A stretch of DNA of 64,000 nt from Buchnera aphidicola str. Ak (Acyrthosiphon kondoi) (GTDB lineage: Bacteria; Pseudomonadota; Gammaproteobacteria; Enterobacterales; Enterobacteriaceae): assembly GCF_000225445.1 (NCBI RefSeq), contig NC_017256.1, positions 62,001 to 126,000 on the forward strand, given 5' to 3'. Shown here one piece after another: positions 22,852-32,389 of this stretch (within the stretch, counting starts at the first letter, position 1; the number at the start of each line of letters is the position of its first letter). The translations under genes were made by a program, and so were the position numbers. Under the pieces are notes generated by a model. It ran no database searches. It worked only from the letters and a program-made list of their open reading frames with translations, and was not told the DNA's origin.

Positions 22852-23991
22852 ATGAAAAATAACTTATTTTTTCAGTCCATATTAAATACTTTTCAGCCGA
22901 TATTGAATAGTGAAAAATTTTTTCAAATAATCAGTTCATTATCTGAAATAATATTATTAATATTATTTTTAAGCTGGATATTAAAAAAAATTTCTTTTTT
23001 TAAAATAAACAACATAATATCTTCTATGAAGATTATAGATAGGTTATCTGTTGGTCCTCAAGAATCTGTTCTTCTTATAGAAGTTGAACAATTTAGATTA
23101 GTATTAGGTGTAACAACGAAAAATATTACTCATTTATATACATTTTCATCTATTTTAAAAGATGAAACAATAAAAAAAACAGACGATGCTCTAATTAAAA
23201 AAAAATCTTTTCATAATTTTGTGAAAAAATTTTTTAAAATATCTTGGAAAAAAACAATGTTTTATCGAATTATTCCATTTTTATTTTTAATGTTACTTTG
23301 TCCAACTGTTCGTGCAGAAATACCTGGATTAACAAGTCATATTTTAGATGATGGAGGGCAAACTTGGTCTGTACCAGTACAAACATTAGTCTTTTTAACA
23401 TCATTAACTTTTCTTCCAGCGTTTCTTTTAATGATGACTAGTTTTACAAGAATTATTATTGTTTTTGGTTTATTACGAAATGCGATAGGTACCCCGTATG
23501 CTCCACCAAATCAAATATTACTTGGTTTGGCACTTTTTTTAACGTTTTTTATAATGTCTCCTACATTCGATAAAGTCTATAAAGATGCTTATTTACCATT
23601 TAGCGAAGAAAAAATAAACATGGAAGATGCTATCTCAAGAGGTTCAGTTCCGTTAAAAAAGTTCATGTTAAATCAAACACGTACGTCTGATTTAGAAACG
23701 TTCTCAAAATTAGCTAATATCTCTTATTTTAAAAATAAAGACGATATACCTATGCGAATTTTATTACCATCTTTTATGACCAGCGAATTAAAAACAGCTT
23801 TTCAAATTGGATTTACTATTTTTATACCTTTTTTAATTATTGATTTAGTAGTAGCTAGTGTATTGATGGCTCTTGGCATGATGATGGTACCACCTTCAAC
23901 AATTTCTTTGCCTTTCAAATTAATGTTATTTGTACTAGTAGATGGATGGCAACTATTGATTAGTTCATTAGCACAAAGTTTTAATGCATAA
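22852..23991 (+). CDS. fliP: Fused flagellar export proteins FliO-FliP
   Basis: One open frame of 379 residues. Residues 1-130 resemble FliO: a membrane segment near 30-48, then [20 protein letters not shown] and [12 protein letters not shown]. From M136 (23257) the sequence is complete FliP: signal-like segment ending CPTVRAE, then [36 protein letters not shown] and [19 protein letters not shown]. FliP with FliQ and FliR forms the export gate; FliO helps FliP assemble. In E. coli they are separate genes. There is no stop or shift between the parts. A separate internal start at M136 cannot be excluded. Confidence 0.93.
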   Translation: MKNNLFFQSILNTFQPILNSEKFFQIISSLSEIILLILFLSWILKKISFFKINNIISSMKIIDRLSVGPQESVLLIEVEQFRLVLGVTTKNITHLYTFSSILKDETIKKTDDALIKKKSFHNFVKKFFKISWKKTMFYRIIPFLFLMLLCPTVRAEIPGLTSHILDDGGQTWSVPVQTLVFLTSLTFLPAFLLMMTSFTRIIIVFGLLRNAIGTPYAPPNQILLGLALFLTFFIMSPTFDKVYKDAYLPFSEEKINMEDAISRGSVPLKKFMLNQTRTSDLETFSKLANISYFKNKDDIPMRILLPSFMTSELKTAFQIGFTIFIPFLIIDLVVASVLMALGMMMVPPSTISLPFKLMLFVLVDGWQLLISSLAQSFNA

Positions 23992-24062
23992 TGACTTTAT
24001 GAAATATTTTTATGTGTTATAAATAATTATAAATTAAATTTAACAAGTGGAGATGTTTATTC

Positions 24063-24332
24063 ATGACATCCGAATATGTAATGCAACTGTTTCATAATGC
24101 TATGAAAGTAACATTGATTATTGCATCGCCATTACTGCTAGCAGCTTTAATCAGTGGTTTAATTGTGAGTGTATTACAGGCGGCTACACAAGTTAATGAA
24201 CAGACTTTGTCTTTTATTCCTAAAATTATTTCTGTTTTAGGTGTAATAGTAATACTTGGACCTTGGATGTTAGGTGTTATGCTAGATTATATGCATAATT
24301 TATTTAACAATATATCATTGATTACTAAATAA
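24063..24332 (+). CDS. fliQ: Flagellar export gate protein FliQ
   Basis: Small export-gate subunit with 89 residues, exactly the E. coli length. Two hydrophobic helices are seen at about 15-37 and 52-75. The start MTSEYVMQLFHNAMKV and the block VLQAATQVNEQTLSFIPKI are typical of the family. Its stop overlaps the fliR start as TAATG, suggesting coupled translation. A 71-base gap to fliP carries a GTGGAG ribosome-binding site. Confidence 0.97.
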   Translation: MTSEYVMQLFHNAMKVTLIIASPLLLAALISGLIVSVLQAATQVNEQTLSFIPKIISVLGVIVILGPWMLGVMLDYMHNLFNNISLITK

Positions 24333-25108
24333 TGTTAACATTTAACAACTTGCAGTTAATTACTTTAATTGGTAATTTTTTTTGGCCTATGGTGCGAATT
24401 TTAGCTTTTTTTTCTGCAGCGCCTATTTTTAATGACAAACTTATAAATAGAAAAAATAAAATTGTTTTATCTGCTATAATTAGTTCATTAATATCTCCTT
24501 TTTTGCCTGAAGTTCATACAGCATTATTTTCGTATTTTGGCTTTTTATTACTTTTTCAACAAATATTAATTGGTATTGTTTTAGGTTTTACTGCGCAATT
24601 TTTATTTGTTACAGTAAATTTAGCTGGTGAAATAATAGGCTTGCAAATGGGTTTATCATTTGCAACCTTTTTTAATAGTAATATTCATATAGGCACTTCT
24701 ATAATATCTCGTTTATTAAATGTTTTAACTTTATTTTTTTTTCTCATTCTTAATGCTCATCTTTATTTAATTACTATACTAATTAATAGTTTTCACAGTA
24801 TTCCTATTGATGGTTATTTTTTAAATGTAAATATTTTTTTTATTTTATTGAAATTTTCTGGTTCTATTTTTTTAAATAGTATTTTATTTGTGTTACCAGT
24901 TATGATTGTTTTATTATCTCTTGGTTTTATAATGAGTTTAATGAATCGTTTATCTCCTCAGATATCTATCTTTTCTATTGGTTTTTCATTAAATTTATTA
25001 GTGGGCATATTAACATTATATTTCTTAATGCCTATTGTATTTCCTATTTTTAAAAAAATATTATCAGATTTAATGTTTTTTATAACTAGCATATTTTTAT
25101 ATACATAG
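24332..25108 (+). CDS. fliR: Flagellar export gate protein FliR
   Basis: Membrane subunit of the type III export gate with FliP and FliQ. It has 258 residues (E. coli 261). It is highly hydrophobic, with about six membrane segments; family features are FWPMVRILAFFSAAPIFN near the start and LAGEIIGLQMGLSFATFFN in the middle. It is the last gene of the fli operon and is followed by a long perfect palindrome likely to terminate transcription. Confidence 0.96.
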   Translation: MLTFNNLQLITLIGNFFWPMVRILAFFSAAPIFNDKLINRKNKIVLSAIISSLISPFLPEVHTALFSYFGFLLLFQQILIGIVLGFTAQFLFVTVNLAGEIIGLQMGLSFATFFNSNIHIGTSIISRLLNVLTLFFFLILNAHLYLITILINSFHSIPIDGYFLNVNIFFILLKFSGSIFLNSILFVLPVMIVLLSLGFIMSLMNRLSPQISIFSIGFSLNLLVGILTLYFLMPIVFPIFKKILSDLMFFITSIFLYT

Positions 25109-25189
25109 TTTTTTTGTAAATAACTAAAAAATGATTTTTATAAATAATTATATTTCTAATTAACTTACATATTTAAAAATTTTTATAAA

Positions 25190-25221
25190 TAAAGTATAAT
25201 TTTTTAAAAAATTATACTTTA
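25190..25221. terminator. Bidirectional terminator between fliR and rpmG
   Basis: A 32-base perfect palindrome, centred at 25205/25206, made of TAAAGTATAATTTTTT and its reverse complement. As RNA it folds into a long AU-rich hairpin with U-runs in either direction. It lies between convergent fliR and rpmG, where a shared terminator is expected. Confidence 0.65.
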
Positions 25222-25271
25222 ATTTTAGTTTAAAAAAAAAGTTTTTTTTAATAAAAACATGTTAATTTTTC

Positions 25272-25439
25272 TTATTTGATCTTTCCTTCATTATATAAAA
25301 CATGTTTTCGAATTACAGGATCATATTTTTTAAATTTTAATTTATCTGGTGTGTTTCTTTTATTTTTGGTTGTAGTGTAATAATGTCCAGTGCCTGCAGA
25401 TGATATCATTTTTATTTTTTCACGAGTTTTTTTGGCCAT
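25272..25439 (-). CDS. rpmG: 50S ribosomal protein bL33
   Basis: A 55-residue protein read directly on the minus strand from the ATG at 25437-25439 to the TAA at 25272-25274. It starts [20 protein letters not shown] and continues [20 protein letters not shown], with the end [10 protein letters not shown]. Length and sequence match E. coli bL33 (55 residues). It follows rpmB by 4 bases, so the pair rpmB-rpmG is an operon as in E. coli. The zinc-ribbon cysteines found in some bL33 proteins are absent, as in E. coli. Confidence 0.97.
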   Translation of the reverse strand: MAKKTREKIKMISSAGTGHYYTTTKNKRNTPDKLKFKKYDPVIRKHVLYNEGKIK

Positions 25440-25443
25440 TAAT

Positions 25444-25677
25444 TTATCTCACTTTTTTAGAATTTATTTTTTTTATTATTGTTTCAATTCCTTTTTTATC
25501 AATACAACGCATTCCATTAGCTGAAACACGTAATTTAATAAATCTTTTTTCATCAGCAATCCAAAATCGATGATATTGAATATTTATTAAAAATTTTCTT
25601 TTTGTTGCATTCATAGCATGTGAACGATTATTGCCAATCATTCTTTTTTTCCCAGTAATTTGACATATGCGTGACAT
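25444..25677 (-). CDS. rpmB: 50S ribosomal protein bL28
   Basis: A 77-residue basic ribosomal protein (E. coli 78). The start [29 protein letters not shown] and the block [20 protein letters not shown] are standard for bL28; the C-terminus ends in KKINSKKVR. First gene of the rpmB-rpmG pair. It is divergent from tamB over 249 AT-rich bases. No anomalies. Confidence 0.97.
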   Translation of the reverse strand: MSRICQITGKKRMIGNNRSHAMNATKRKFLINIQYHRFWIADEKRFIKLRVSANGMRCIDKKGIETIIKKINSKKVR

Positions 25678-25926
25678 GGTTTCTTCTCTTAAATTAAAAT
25701 GTAATATATTTTTAATTAATAGATCTTACGAGTATTATTTTTTTTATAAGATAGAAAAAATATTTTAACATATTATAAAAAACTATAATAGTTGTTTAGT
25801 TTTTCATTATTTTAATATAATAAAATCTAGAATATTTTGAAATATAAATTAATTTTTAAAATAATATAAATTTATTATAAAATAATTTTTATATTTATAA
25901 TTTAATACCAAATCAGGACAATTTTT

Positions 25927-28836
25927 ATGAGTATATATCAGAGATGCTTATCTAAATCTTTGATTTTTTTTTCTTTTTGTTTTGTAATTTTTTTATTATT
26001 TATAGAGAGCAATGTAGGATTTAAGTATATTTTTAATTTTACTAGTTGTTTTTTTACAGGATTCAAAGTAGAAGAAATATCAGGAAATTGGCGTGATTTT
26101 ACATTAAAAAATATTAAATATGATATTTCTGGAATTTCAATGACAGCTAATAGCATACATGTAATTTTAGATACTAGATCTTTATTTAAAAAACCAACTA
26201 TTTTTAAAGAAATTGAAACAAAAAACTTAATTATTTCATTAAAAAGTAACGGATCTTCTAGATTATCCGAAAACAACATATCTCTAAACACTTTAAAAAA
26301 AGATATCTTTATAAAATATTCTTTAATTTTTAAAAAAATACATGCAGATAAAATTTTCTTTAAATCATATAAAGCAAATATATTTTTTTTTAATATTTTA
26401 AGTAGTGTGCAATTAAACAATAATAATATTATTATATCACCGACTTATATAGATGATATTCATTTATCATTTTCAACAGTTGATTTTAAAAAAAAACACA
26501 TTTTAAATAAATTAAATTTTATACAGAAATCTAATTATCCTAAAAAAATATATAATTTTTTACAAATTTTTTTAAAAAACAATAAAAAATTTGTTGCATC
26601 AAATATAAATTTAATTTCTTTAAGATGTAATAGAATAAAATTCGTAGATTATAAAAATGATAATTTATTTCAATTACAATTAAAAGCTAAAATAAAACAT
26701 AGTATTTTAAAAATAAAGAAAATAAAAATAGATTCGTCTTTTTTAAAAATCAATTCTCATGGAAAAATTATTTTTAATAATGATTATTCAATTTCATGCT
26801 TGATCAAAAATAGTATAATGATACCTAGATTTTATAATAGAATTATTAATATTTTATTTGAATCTAATTTCAATGTACATAAAAAATTTATATTTAGATT
26901 AGAATCTCAAGATCTATATAAAATAAAAATTTATGGTTCAGTACTTTTAAATAGTTTATATTATCCGTTTTTTATAAAATTGAAGAGTCAGAATTTAGCT
27001 TGGTCGATTAAAAAAAATTATGTATTAAAATTAAATAGTTCTACTGGAATTTTAAAAGGGAAAATAAATAATTATTTTTTATCTTTAAAAAATATTATCA
27101 CTCTACAAAATTTACCTTCAATTTTTATGAGTATCAAAGGAAAAGGTAATCTACAGAATATATTTTTAAAAAAAATTAAATTTTTTCGAATTAAAAAAAC
27201 AAAATTTTGTAAAAAAACAATCAATTTGAAAGATAATATTGAATATAATCAATATATATTAAAATTAATGGGTAAAATGAATATAGTAGGAAAATCTAAT
27301 AATAATACATATAGTCTGTGCATTCCTAAAATAAATTTAGATGGTAATATAATGAAAAAAAAATTATCTATATTAGGTTCTATATACTACAAAAAATTAA
27401 ATTATATAGAAACTACTGGAATAAATTTTTTTCTAGGAAATAACAAAGTATTTTTAAAGGGTTTATTAGGTAAAAAGTATAAGGTTTATTCGGCTATTTA
27501 TGCTGATAATTTAGATTATTTTTTACCTAGTTTAAAAGGTAAAATTAAAGCAAAAATAAATGTTTGGGGAGATGATATGTTTTCTCATATAACAAGTAAA
27601 ATTCTAGCTAGTAATTTAAATTGGAATAACATACTTTTTAAAAGTATTAAAATACTTACAAAAATGAATATTAATCATGTATTTTTAGGAAAAACATTAA
27701 TAGATGCAAAAAAAATACATGTCTATAATTTTAATATTGATACTTTACATATTCAAACTCATTGTAACAATAATAAACAGAAATTTTCTTTATTATTAAA
27801 AAGTAATGCATTATATATAAATTTAATAATAAATGGTTTTTTTAATAAAAAAACAGGAGATTGGCATGGTTTTTTTGATAAAATAAATATTAAAACTTTT
27901 TGGGGACAATTAACTGCAAAAAAAAATAATTTAATTGATTACTATGATTCTAATAATAATGTTAATTTTTTCAAACAAAATAATATTAAAATAAGAGATT
28001 CTTTTTTATCTTTTTTATATGATTTAAAAATGTCTTTTTTTAATATGTTCAATCAATCACTGATAAGTTTTAAAAGTAAAGTATCAGTTAATGCGAAATT
28101 TAAATGGATATTAGGAGAAAAAATTTCTGATGGGAAAATATTTTTAACAGGTAAAAATATTATATTAGAAAAGAATATAAAAAAAAGAATCTTTATTGAA
28201 AATATAGATTATTTTAATATATCTACTAATTTGGTAAAAGACAATTTTAAAAGTAAGTGGATAGTAAAAAAGACAAAAAATTCATTAAAAAATAAAAGTA
28301 TTGTTGGATATTTAAATATTATAGATATTTATCACAAAAAAAAAATAAAAGGTAGATTTACTATTTATAATTTTCCTTTTTCTTTTATAAATTCTTTTAG
28401 CACAAATTTTAAAAAAGTTAATGGTATGTTTCAAAGCAAAATAAAATTATTTGGAACTTTATATCAGCCTCAAATATCGGCTGATATTAGTTTTAAAAAT
28501 ATTTTTATCAGAAGTAAGAACATATTAAAGTATATAACTTTATTTTTTCCTTATTTTTCAGGAAAAATAGATTTTATAAGAATTAATCAAGAAATTATCA
28601 TGAAAAAAGGAAATTTATTATTTAAATTAAATCCATTTTTAAAAAATTCTAATAATATAGAATGGAATCTTATTTTTAATAGTAAAAATATATTAGTATC
28701 AATTTTTCCAAAAATAAAAGTACAGTTTTCTTCTCAATTAAATTTACACTATTTACTTTCAAAATATGATTTAGTTGGATATATCAAGTTTTTTTGGTTT
28801 TGTTTTAAAATTAACGAAAAAGATTTTATTTTTTAA
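25927..28836 (+). CDS. tamB: TamB-like translocation and assembly protein, C-terminally shortened
   Basis: 969 residues against about 1259 in E. coli TamB, an inner-membrane-anchored, beta-rich protein that bridges to TamA or carries lipids to the outer membrane. An N-terminal anchor (about 12-30) is followed by EEISGNWRDFTLKNIKYDIS, matching the TamB start, then a long Lys/Asn/Ile-rich repetitive beta region. Further TamB-like blocks occur near 540 (LKGKIKAKINVWGDD) and 850 (QPQISADISFKNI). It stops before the conserved C-terminal TamB domain that contacts TamA. No tamA gene is adjacent: only 249 bases separate it from rpmB. Confidence 0.85.
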   Translation: MSIYQRCLSKSLIFFSFCFVIFLLFIESNVGFKYIFNFTSCFFTGFKVEEISGNWRDFTLKNIKYDISGISMTANSIHVILDTRSLFKKPTIFKEIETKNLIISLKSNGSSRLSENNISLNTLKKDIFIKYSLIFKKIHADKIFFKSYKANIFFFNILSSVQLNNNNIIISPTYIDDIHLSFSTVDFKKKHILNKLNFIQKSNYPKKIYNFLQIFLKNNKKFVASNINLISLRCNRIKFVDYKNDNLFQLQLKAKIKHSILKIKKIKIDSSFLKINSHGKIIFNNDYSISCLIKNSIMIPRFYNRIINILFESNFNVHKKFIFRLESQDLYKIKIYGSVLLNSLYYPFFIKLKSQNLAWSIKKNYVLKLNSSTGILKGKINNYFLSLKNIITLQNLPSIFMSIKGKGNLQNIFLKKIKFFRIKKTKFCKKTINLKDNIEYNQYILKLMGKMNIVGKSNNNTYSLCIPKINLDGNIMKKKLSILGSIYYKKLNYIETTGINFFLGNNKVFLKGLLGKKYKVYSAIYADNLDYFLPSLKGKIKAKINVWGDDMFSHITSKILASNLNWNNILFKSIKILTKMNINHVFLGKTLIDAKKIHVYNFNIDTLHIQTHCNNNKQKFSLLLKSNALYINLIINGFFNKKTGDWHGFFDKINIKTFWGQLTAKKNNLIDYYDSNNNVNFFKQNNIKIRDSFLSFLYDLKMSFFNMFNQSLISFKSKVSVNAKFKWILGEKISDGKIFLTGKNIILEKNIKKRIFIENIDYFNISTNLVKDNFKSKWIVKKTKNSLKNKSIVGYLNIIDIYHKKKIKGRFTIYNFPFSFINSFSTNFKKVNGMFQSKIKLFGTLYQPQISADISFKNIFIRSKNILKYITLFFPYFSGKIDFIRINQEIIMKKGNLLFKLNPFLKNSNNIEWNLIFNSKNILVSIFPKIKVQFSSQLNLHYLLSKYDLVGYIKFFWFCFKINEKDFIF

Positions 28837-28873
28837 TTTTATTACAAAAACATACTGCTTATTTTAAAATATA

Positions 28874-29407
28874 TTATTTTGATTTTTTAGCACGATTATA
28901 TGCATTATTAATTTCTAATTTTGCATCTTGACAATTTCCCCATCCAATAATTTTTACCCATTTTTCTTTTTCTAGTTTTTTATAGTATTGAAAAAAATGA
29001 GAAATCTGTTTTTTTAATAATTCTGATATATCTGATATATTATTTATATTTTTATATTCCTGACAAACTTTACTTTTTGGTACTGCTATAATTTTATTAT
29101 CATCACCTGATTCATCATGCATTTTTAACATACCAATAGGTTTGCAGTGGATAACACAGTTAGATTGTATTGGATAATGAGAAGGAACTAAAACATCTAA
29201 GGGATCACCATCTAAAGATAAAGTTTGATTGATATATCCATAGTTGCAAGGATAAAACATTGGAGTAGGCATAAAACGATCTACAAAAAGCATACCTGAT
29301 TTTTTATCTATTTCATACTTAATAGGAGATGAATTTGATGATATTTCTATGATAACGTATATATCATTTGGTATATCATCACCAGCGATAATTTTATTTA
29401 AATTCAT
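28874..29407 (-). CDS. ppa: Inorganic pyrophosphatase
   Basis: Soluble family I pyrophosphatase that pulls biosynthetic reactions forward by splitting PPi. It has 177 residues (E. coli 176). The metal-binding signature DGDPLDVL is at 66-73 with D66, D68 and D71; further acidic ligands lie in DESGDDNKIIAVP near 100. The start MNLNKIIAGDDIPNDIYVIIE is typical. It is convergent with tamB, with only 37 bases between them. Confidence 0.98.
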   Translation of the reverse strand: MNLNKIIAGDDIPNDIYVIIEISSNSSPIKYEIDKKSGMLFVDRFMPTPMFYPCNYGYINQTLSLDGDPLDVLVPSHYPIQSNCVIHCKPIGMLKMHDESGDDNKIIAVPKSKVCQEYKNINNISDISELLKKQISHFFQYYKKLEKEKWVKIIGWGNCQDAKLEINNAYNRAKKSK

Positions 29408-29603
29408 TTTTTTTCCTTAAAAATAATTTATAACTACTTTAGTATATTTGTAAGATAAGCAAATAAAGATACAATAATCGATAAATTTTAACATTGAAGA
29501 ATAATTATATCTATATTTTATATATAGTAATTGATTTTAATTTTAAGTGTTTTTCAATATAATGTTTACATATAAAAAAACATGTTTGTAAGGGTTTATA
29601 TAT

Positions 29604-30944
29604 ATGCAATTAATTAGAGAAATAGAAAAAGAAGAATTATTTCTTTTCAACACAGCAAAAGAAACTCTAGAACTATCTAAAAGAAAAAACACTTCTATTG
29701 AAGTATCTATAAAAAAAACAATAGGGATAAGTGTTAATATAAGAAATGGTATTATTGAAAATATAGAATTTAATAATGATAGTGTATTATTTATAACCGT
29801 GTATAACAAGTTTTCCAAAGGATGTGTTTCATCTAAAGATTTTAGTACCAATAGTATAAAAAATATGTTAGAAACAGCTATTAATATTTCAAAATATTCT
29901 TCTTCTGATTTTTTTTCAGGTTTACCAGATATAAAACTTTTATGTCTTCATTCTGTAGAACTTGATTTATTTCATCCATGGGAATTTAATATAGAACATG
30001 CGATTAATCTTTCTATTTTATCCGAAAAAGAAGCTTTTGATTTTGATAAAAGAATTGTTAATAGTGAAGGTAGTTTTTTTAATAGTCATGTGACTATAAA
30101 TGTTTTCGGGAACAGTCTGGGTATGCTAGAAACATATAAATCCACTCGTTATTCGACATATAATTGTATGATCGCTCAAGATAAAAATTCTATGCAGAGA
30201 GATTTTGATTATTCTATTTCAAGAAAAATAGATGATTTAGAAAAACCAGAGATATTAGGTCAAAGTTCTGCTAGACGAGCTATATCTAGGCTAGGTTCTC
30301 GAAAAATACAAACCATGAAGTCTCCGGTGATTTTTTCATCAGAAATATCTCACATGTTTTTTTCACATCTTGTTCATGCTATCAGTGGTGATAATGTTTA
30401 TCAAAAATCTACATTTTTAATTAATGATTTAAAATCAAAAATTTTTCCTGATTGGCTAAACATTGAAGAAAATCCTCATTTAAGACAAGGTTTAGGTAGC
30501 AAACCTTTTGATAACGAAGGTGTATTCACAGAAAATAAATATATCATTCAAAATGGAATATTACAAACTTGGTTATTAAATACGTATAATGCTCGCAAAC
30601 TTAGATTGGAAAGTACAGGTAATTGTGGGGGAATTTATAATTGGTTAGTTTCAAATAGTAATATATCTTTTGAAGAACTTTTACAAAAAGTAGATCAAGG
30701 CATATTAATAACGGAACTAATGGGACAGGGTGTAGATATAATTAGTGGTAATTATTCACGTGGAGCAGTAGGTTTTTGGATTGAAAAAGGAAAGATTTCT
30801 TATCCTATTAATGAAATTACTATATCTGGAAATTTAAGAAATATGTGGAATAATATTGTTAGTATTAGTACTGATATTGATAAACGTAATAATATTCAAT
30901 GTGGTTCAGTATTATTATCTGAGATGCAAATTTCTGGAAATTAG
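29604..30944 (+). CDS. pmbA: Metalloprotease subunit PmbA (TldE)
   Basis: PmbA/TldE pairs with TldD to form a peptidase known for microcin B17 maturation and antitoxin degradation. It has 446 residues (E. coli 450). Family blocks are present: [23 protein letters not shown], the segment [11 protein letters not shown] and [19 protein letters not shown]. The catalytic HExxxH-type motif belongs to TldD, not PmbA, so its absence is expected. It is divergent from ppa and precedes a shared terminator with rnpB. Confidence 0.95.
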   Translation: MQLIREIEKEELFLFNTAKETLELSKRKNTSIEVSIKKTIGISVNIRNGIIENIEFNNDSVLFITVYNKFSKGCVSSKDFSTNSIKNMLETAINISKYSSSDFFSGLPDIKLLCLHSVELDLFHPWEFNIEHAINLSILSEKEAFDFDKRIVNSEGSFFNSHVTINVFGNSLGMLETYKSTRYSTYNCMIAQDKNSMQRDFDYSISRKIDDLEKPEILGQSSARRAISRLGSRKIQTMKSPVIFSSEISHMFFSHLVHAISGDNVYQKSTFLINDLKSKIFPDWLNIEENPHLRQGLGSKPFDNEGVFTENKYIIQNGILQTWLLNTYNARKLRLESTGNCGGIYNWLVSNSNISFEELLQKVDQGILITELMGQGVDIISGNYSRGAVGFWIEKGKISYPINEITISGNLRNMWNNIVSISTDIDKRNNIQCGSVLLSEMQISGN

Positions 30945-30971
30945 ATTTTTTTAATATTTTTAATCTTTAAC

Positions 30972-30997
30972 TAAAGGTAATAAATTTATTACCTTTA
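30972..30997. terminator. Bidirectional terminator between pmbA and rnpB
   Basis: A 26-base perfect palindrome, TAAAGGTAATAAA and its reverse complement, lies 27 bases after the pmbA stop and 22 bases beyond the mature 3' end of rnpB. The U-rich arms allow termination in both directions. Confidence 0.65.
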
Positions 30998-31019
30998 TAT
31001 AAAGAATATTTTTATAGAT

Positions 31020-31386
31020 TAGTGAAGTTGACCTATAAGCCGGGTTCTGTTTTAACAGTCATTCATCTAGATTAGTAATCACTTACTAATTCAAGCAGCC
31101 TACCCAGGTTTATAAAGTACGAGCAATACGAATTTTTACCCTATATTTGGCTTTGCTCCGGGTGGAGTTTACCATGCCATGAATTGTTACCAATTATGCG
31201 GTGTGCTCTTACCACACCTTTTCACCCTGGCCATATTTTTTTACATAAAAAATAGGTGGTTTTTTTTCTGTTGCACTAGTCATAAGCTTGCGCTTTCCAG
31301 ATGTTATCTGGCACCCTGCTCTATGGAGCCCGGACTTTCCTCTTTTTAATTTTCAAAAAATAAACAGCGACTGTTTGGTCAACTTC
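31020..31386 (-). ncRNA. rnpB: RNase P RNA (M1-like, type A)
   Basis: Catalytic RNA of RNase P, which matures tRNA 5' ends. Ends were set by alignment to memory of E. coli M1 RNA: 5' GAAGTTGACCAAACAGTCGC and 3' GGCTTATAGGTCAACTTCAC, which pair as P1. Conserved core elements are seen in order on the minus strand: GAGGAAAGTCCGGGCTCCAT, GGTGCCAG, TAGTGCAACAGA, GGTAAGAGC, GGTAAACTCCACCCGGAGCA, GGGTAGGCTGCTTGA, AGATGAATGACTGT and AGAACCCGGCTTAT. About 367 bases (E. coli 377). The variable stems are AU-rich. Confidence 0.97.
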
Positions 31387-31394
31387 AAAATTAA

Positions 31395-31423
31395 ATCTTA
31401 CATTATTTAAAGAATTTTGTCAC
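31395..31423 (-). promoter_or_regulatory. rnpB promoter, overlapping the rsmI 3' end
   Basis: On the minus strand there is GTGACA (-35, 31418-31423), a 17-base spacer and TAAGAT (-10, 31395-31400), with 8 bases to the predicted first base of RNase P RNA at 31386. The -35 and most of the spacer lie inside the rsmI coding sequence, so rnpB is probably transcribed both from its own promoter and by read-through. Confidence 0.65.
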
Positions 31424-32279
31424 TTTTCTTTTTTATTGCATATTCATATAAAGCATTTTTATTAATATTATGTATTTGAGAAGTAATTAAAACCGATGTT
31501 TTTAATGAAAGAAATTTTCTTAATGTCAAAAATGTATCCAATATTTTTTTTGACAAGTTATCTTTTTTTAATTTTTTAAAACCATCAATGATAATTACCA
31601 TTTCTCCTTTGTAACGATACTTGTCTGCTTTAAGCCATTGTAGTATTAAAGATGCTTGAGCTCCATAAATAGATTCCCATTTTTTTGTAATTTCTCTAGC
31701 GATAACTATATGTCTATTTTCATCTATTTGTTCTATTATATCTTTTATACTTTCAAGTATCCTGTATTTTGTTTCATAAAAAATTATTGTTCGTGTTTCT
31801 TCTTTTAAAGAAGAAAGCAAGTCACATCTTATTTTTTTTTTAGAAGGTAAAAAACCTTCATAGCAAAAACGATTATTTATAATTCCAGAAGCACTTAATG
31901 CTGTAATAGCAGCACATGGCCCTGGAAGAGGAATTACTTTTATATTAGAAATATGACATTTTTTTATTAAAATATTACCAGGATCGTTAATAATTGGAGT
32001 TCCTGCGTTACAAACTAAAGCAATTTTTTTTCCTTTTTTTAATTCTTCAATTAAATTATCACTTTGTTTTTTTTCATTATCTTTATTCATTAATATTAAA
32101 TGGTTTTTAATATTAAAATGTTGAAGTAAAATATTAGTATGTCTAATATTTTCCACAGCAATCATATGAACATCTTTTAATATTTCCAATGCTCTATAAG
32201 TTATATCTGATAAATTACCGATAGGAGTTGGTACAATATAAAGAATACCAATATAAAATTCATTCATTTTTTTATCCAT
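31407..32279 (-). CDS. rsmI: 16S rRNA (cytidine-1402-2'-O) methyltransferase RsmI
   Basis: SAM-dependent tetrapyrrole-methylase-fold enzyme acting on C1402 of 16S rRNA. It has 290 residues (E. coli 286). Family features: GILYIVPTPIGNLSDITYRAL at the start, RHTNILLQHFNI, the SAM-site block GTPIINDPG, then PLPGPCAAITALSASG and FCYEGFLPSKKK. Two usually acidic sites differ: the common SDAGTP is CNAGTP, and EDTRHT is ENIRHT. ATG codons at 32277-32279 and 32265-32267 are both possible starts. It lies 20 bases before rnpB on the same strand. Confidence 0.95.
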   Translation of the reverse strand: MDKKMNEFYIGILYIVPTPIGNLSDITYRALEILKDVHMIAVENIRHTNILLQHFNIKNHLILMNKDNEKKQSDNLIEELKKGKKIALVCNAGTPIINDPGNILIKKCHISNIKVIPLPGPCAAITALSASGIINNRFCYEGFLPSKKKIRCDLLSSLKEETRTIIFYETKYRILESIKDIIEQIDENRHIVIAREITKKWESIYGAQASLILQWLKADKYRYKGEMVIIIDGFKKLKKDNLSKKILDTFLTLRKFLSLKTSVLITSQIHNINKNALYEYAIKKKSDKIL

Positions 32280-32389
32280 AAAATCCTGTTATATATGTGA
32301 TAATAATTAAAAATTAATTTGAATATTTATTTTTTATTACTTATTTTAATTTAATATATGACTCTTGTGTAAAAGTATAAGGATTAAAA

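Noticed and set aside
25938..26420. 160-residue minus-strand frame inside tamB
   Set aside because: Antisense to a recognised gene, low-complexity, no motif.
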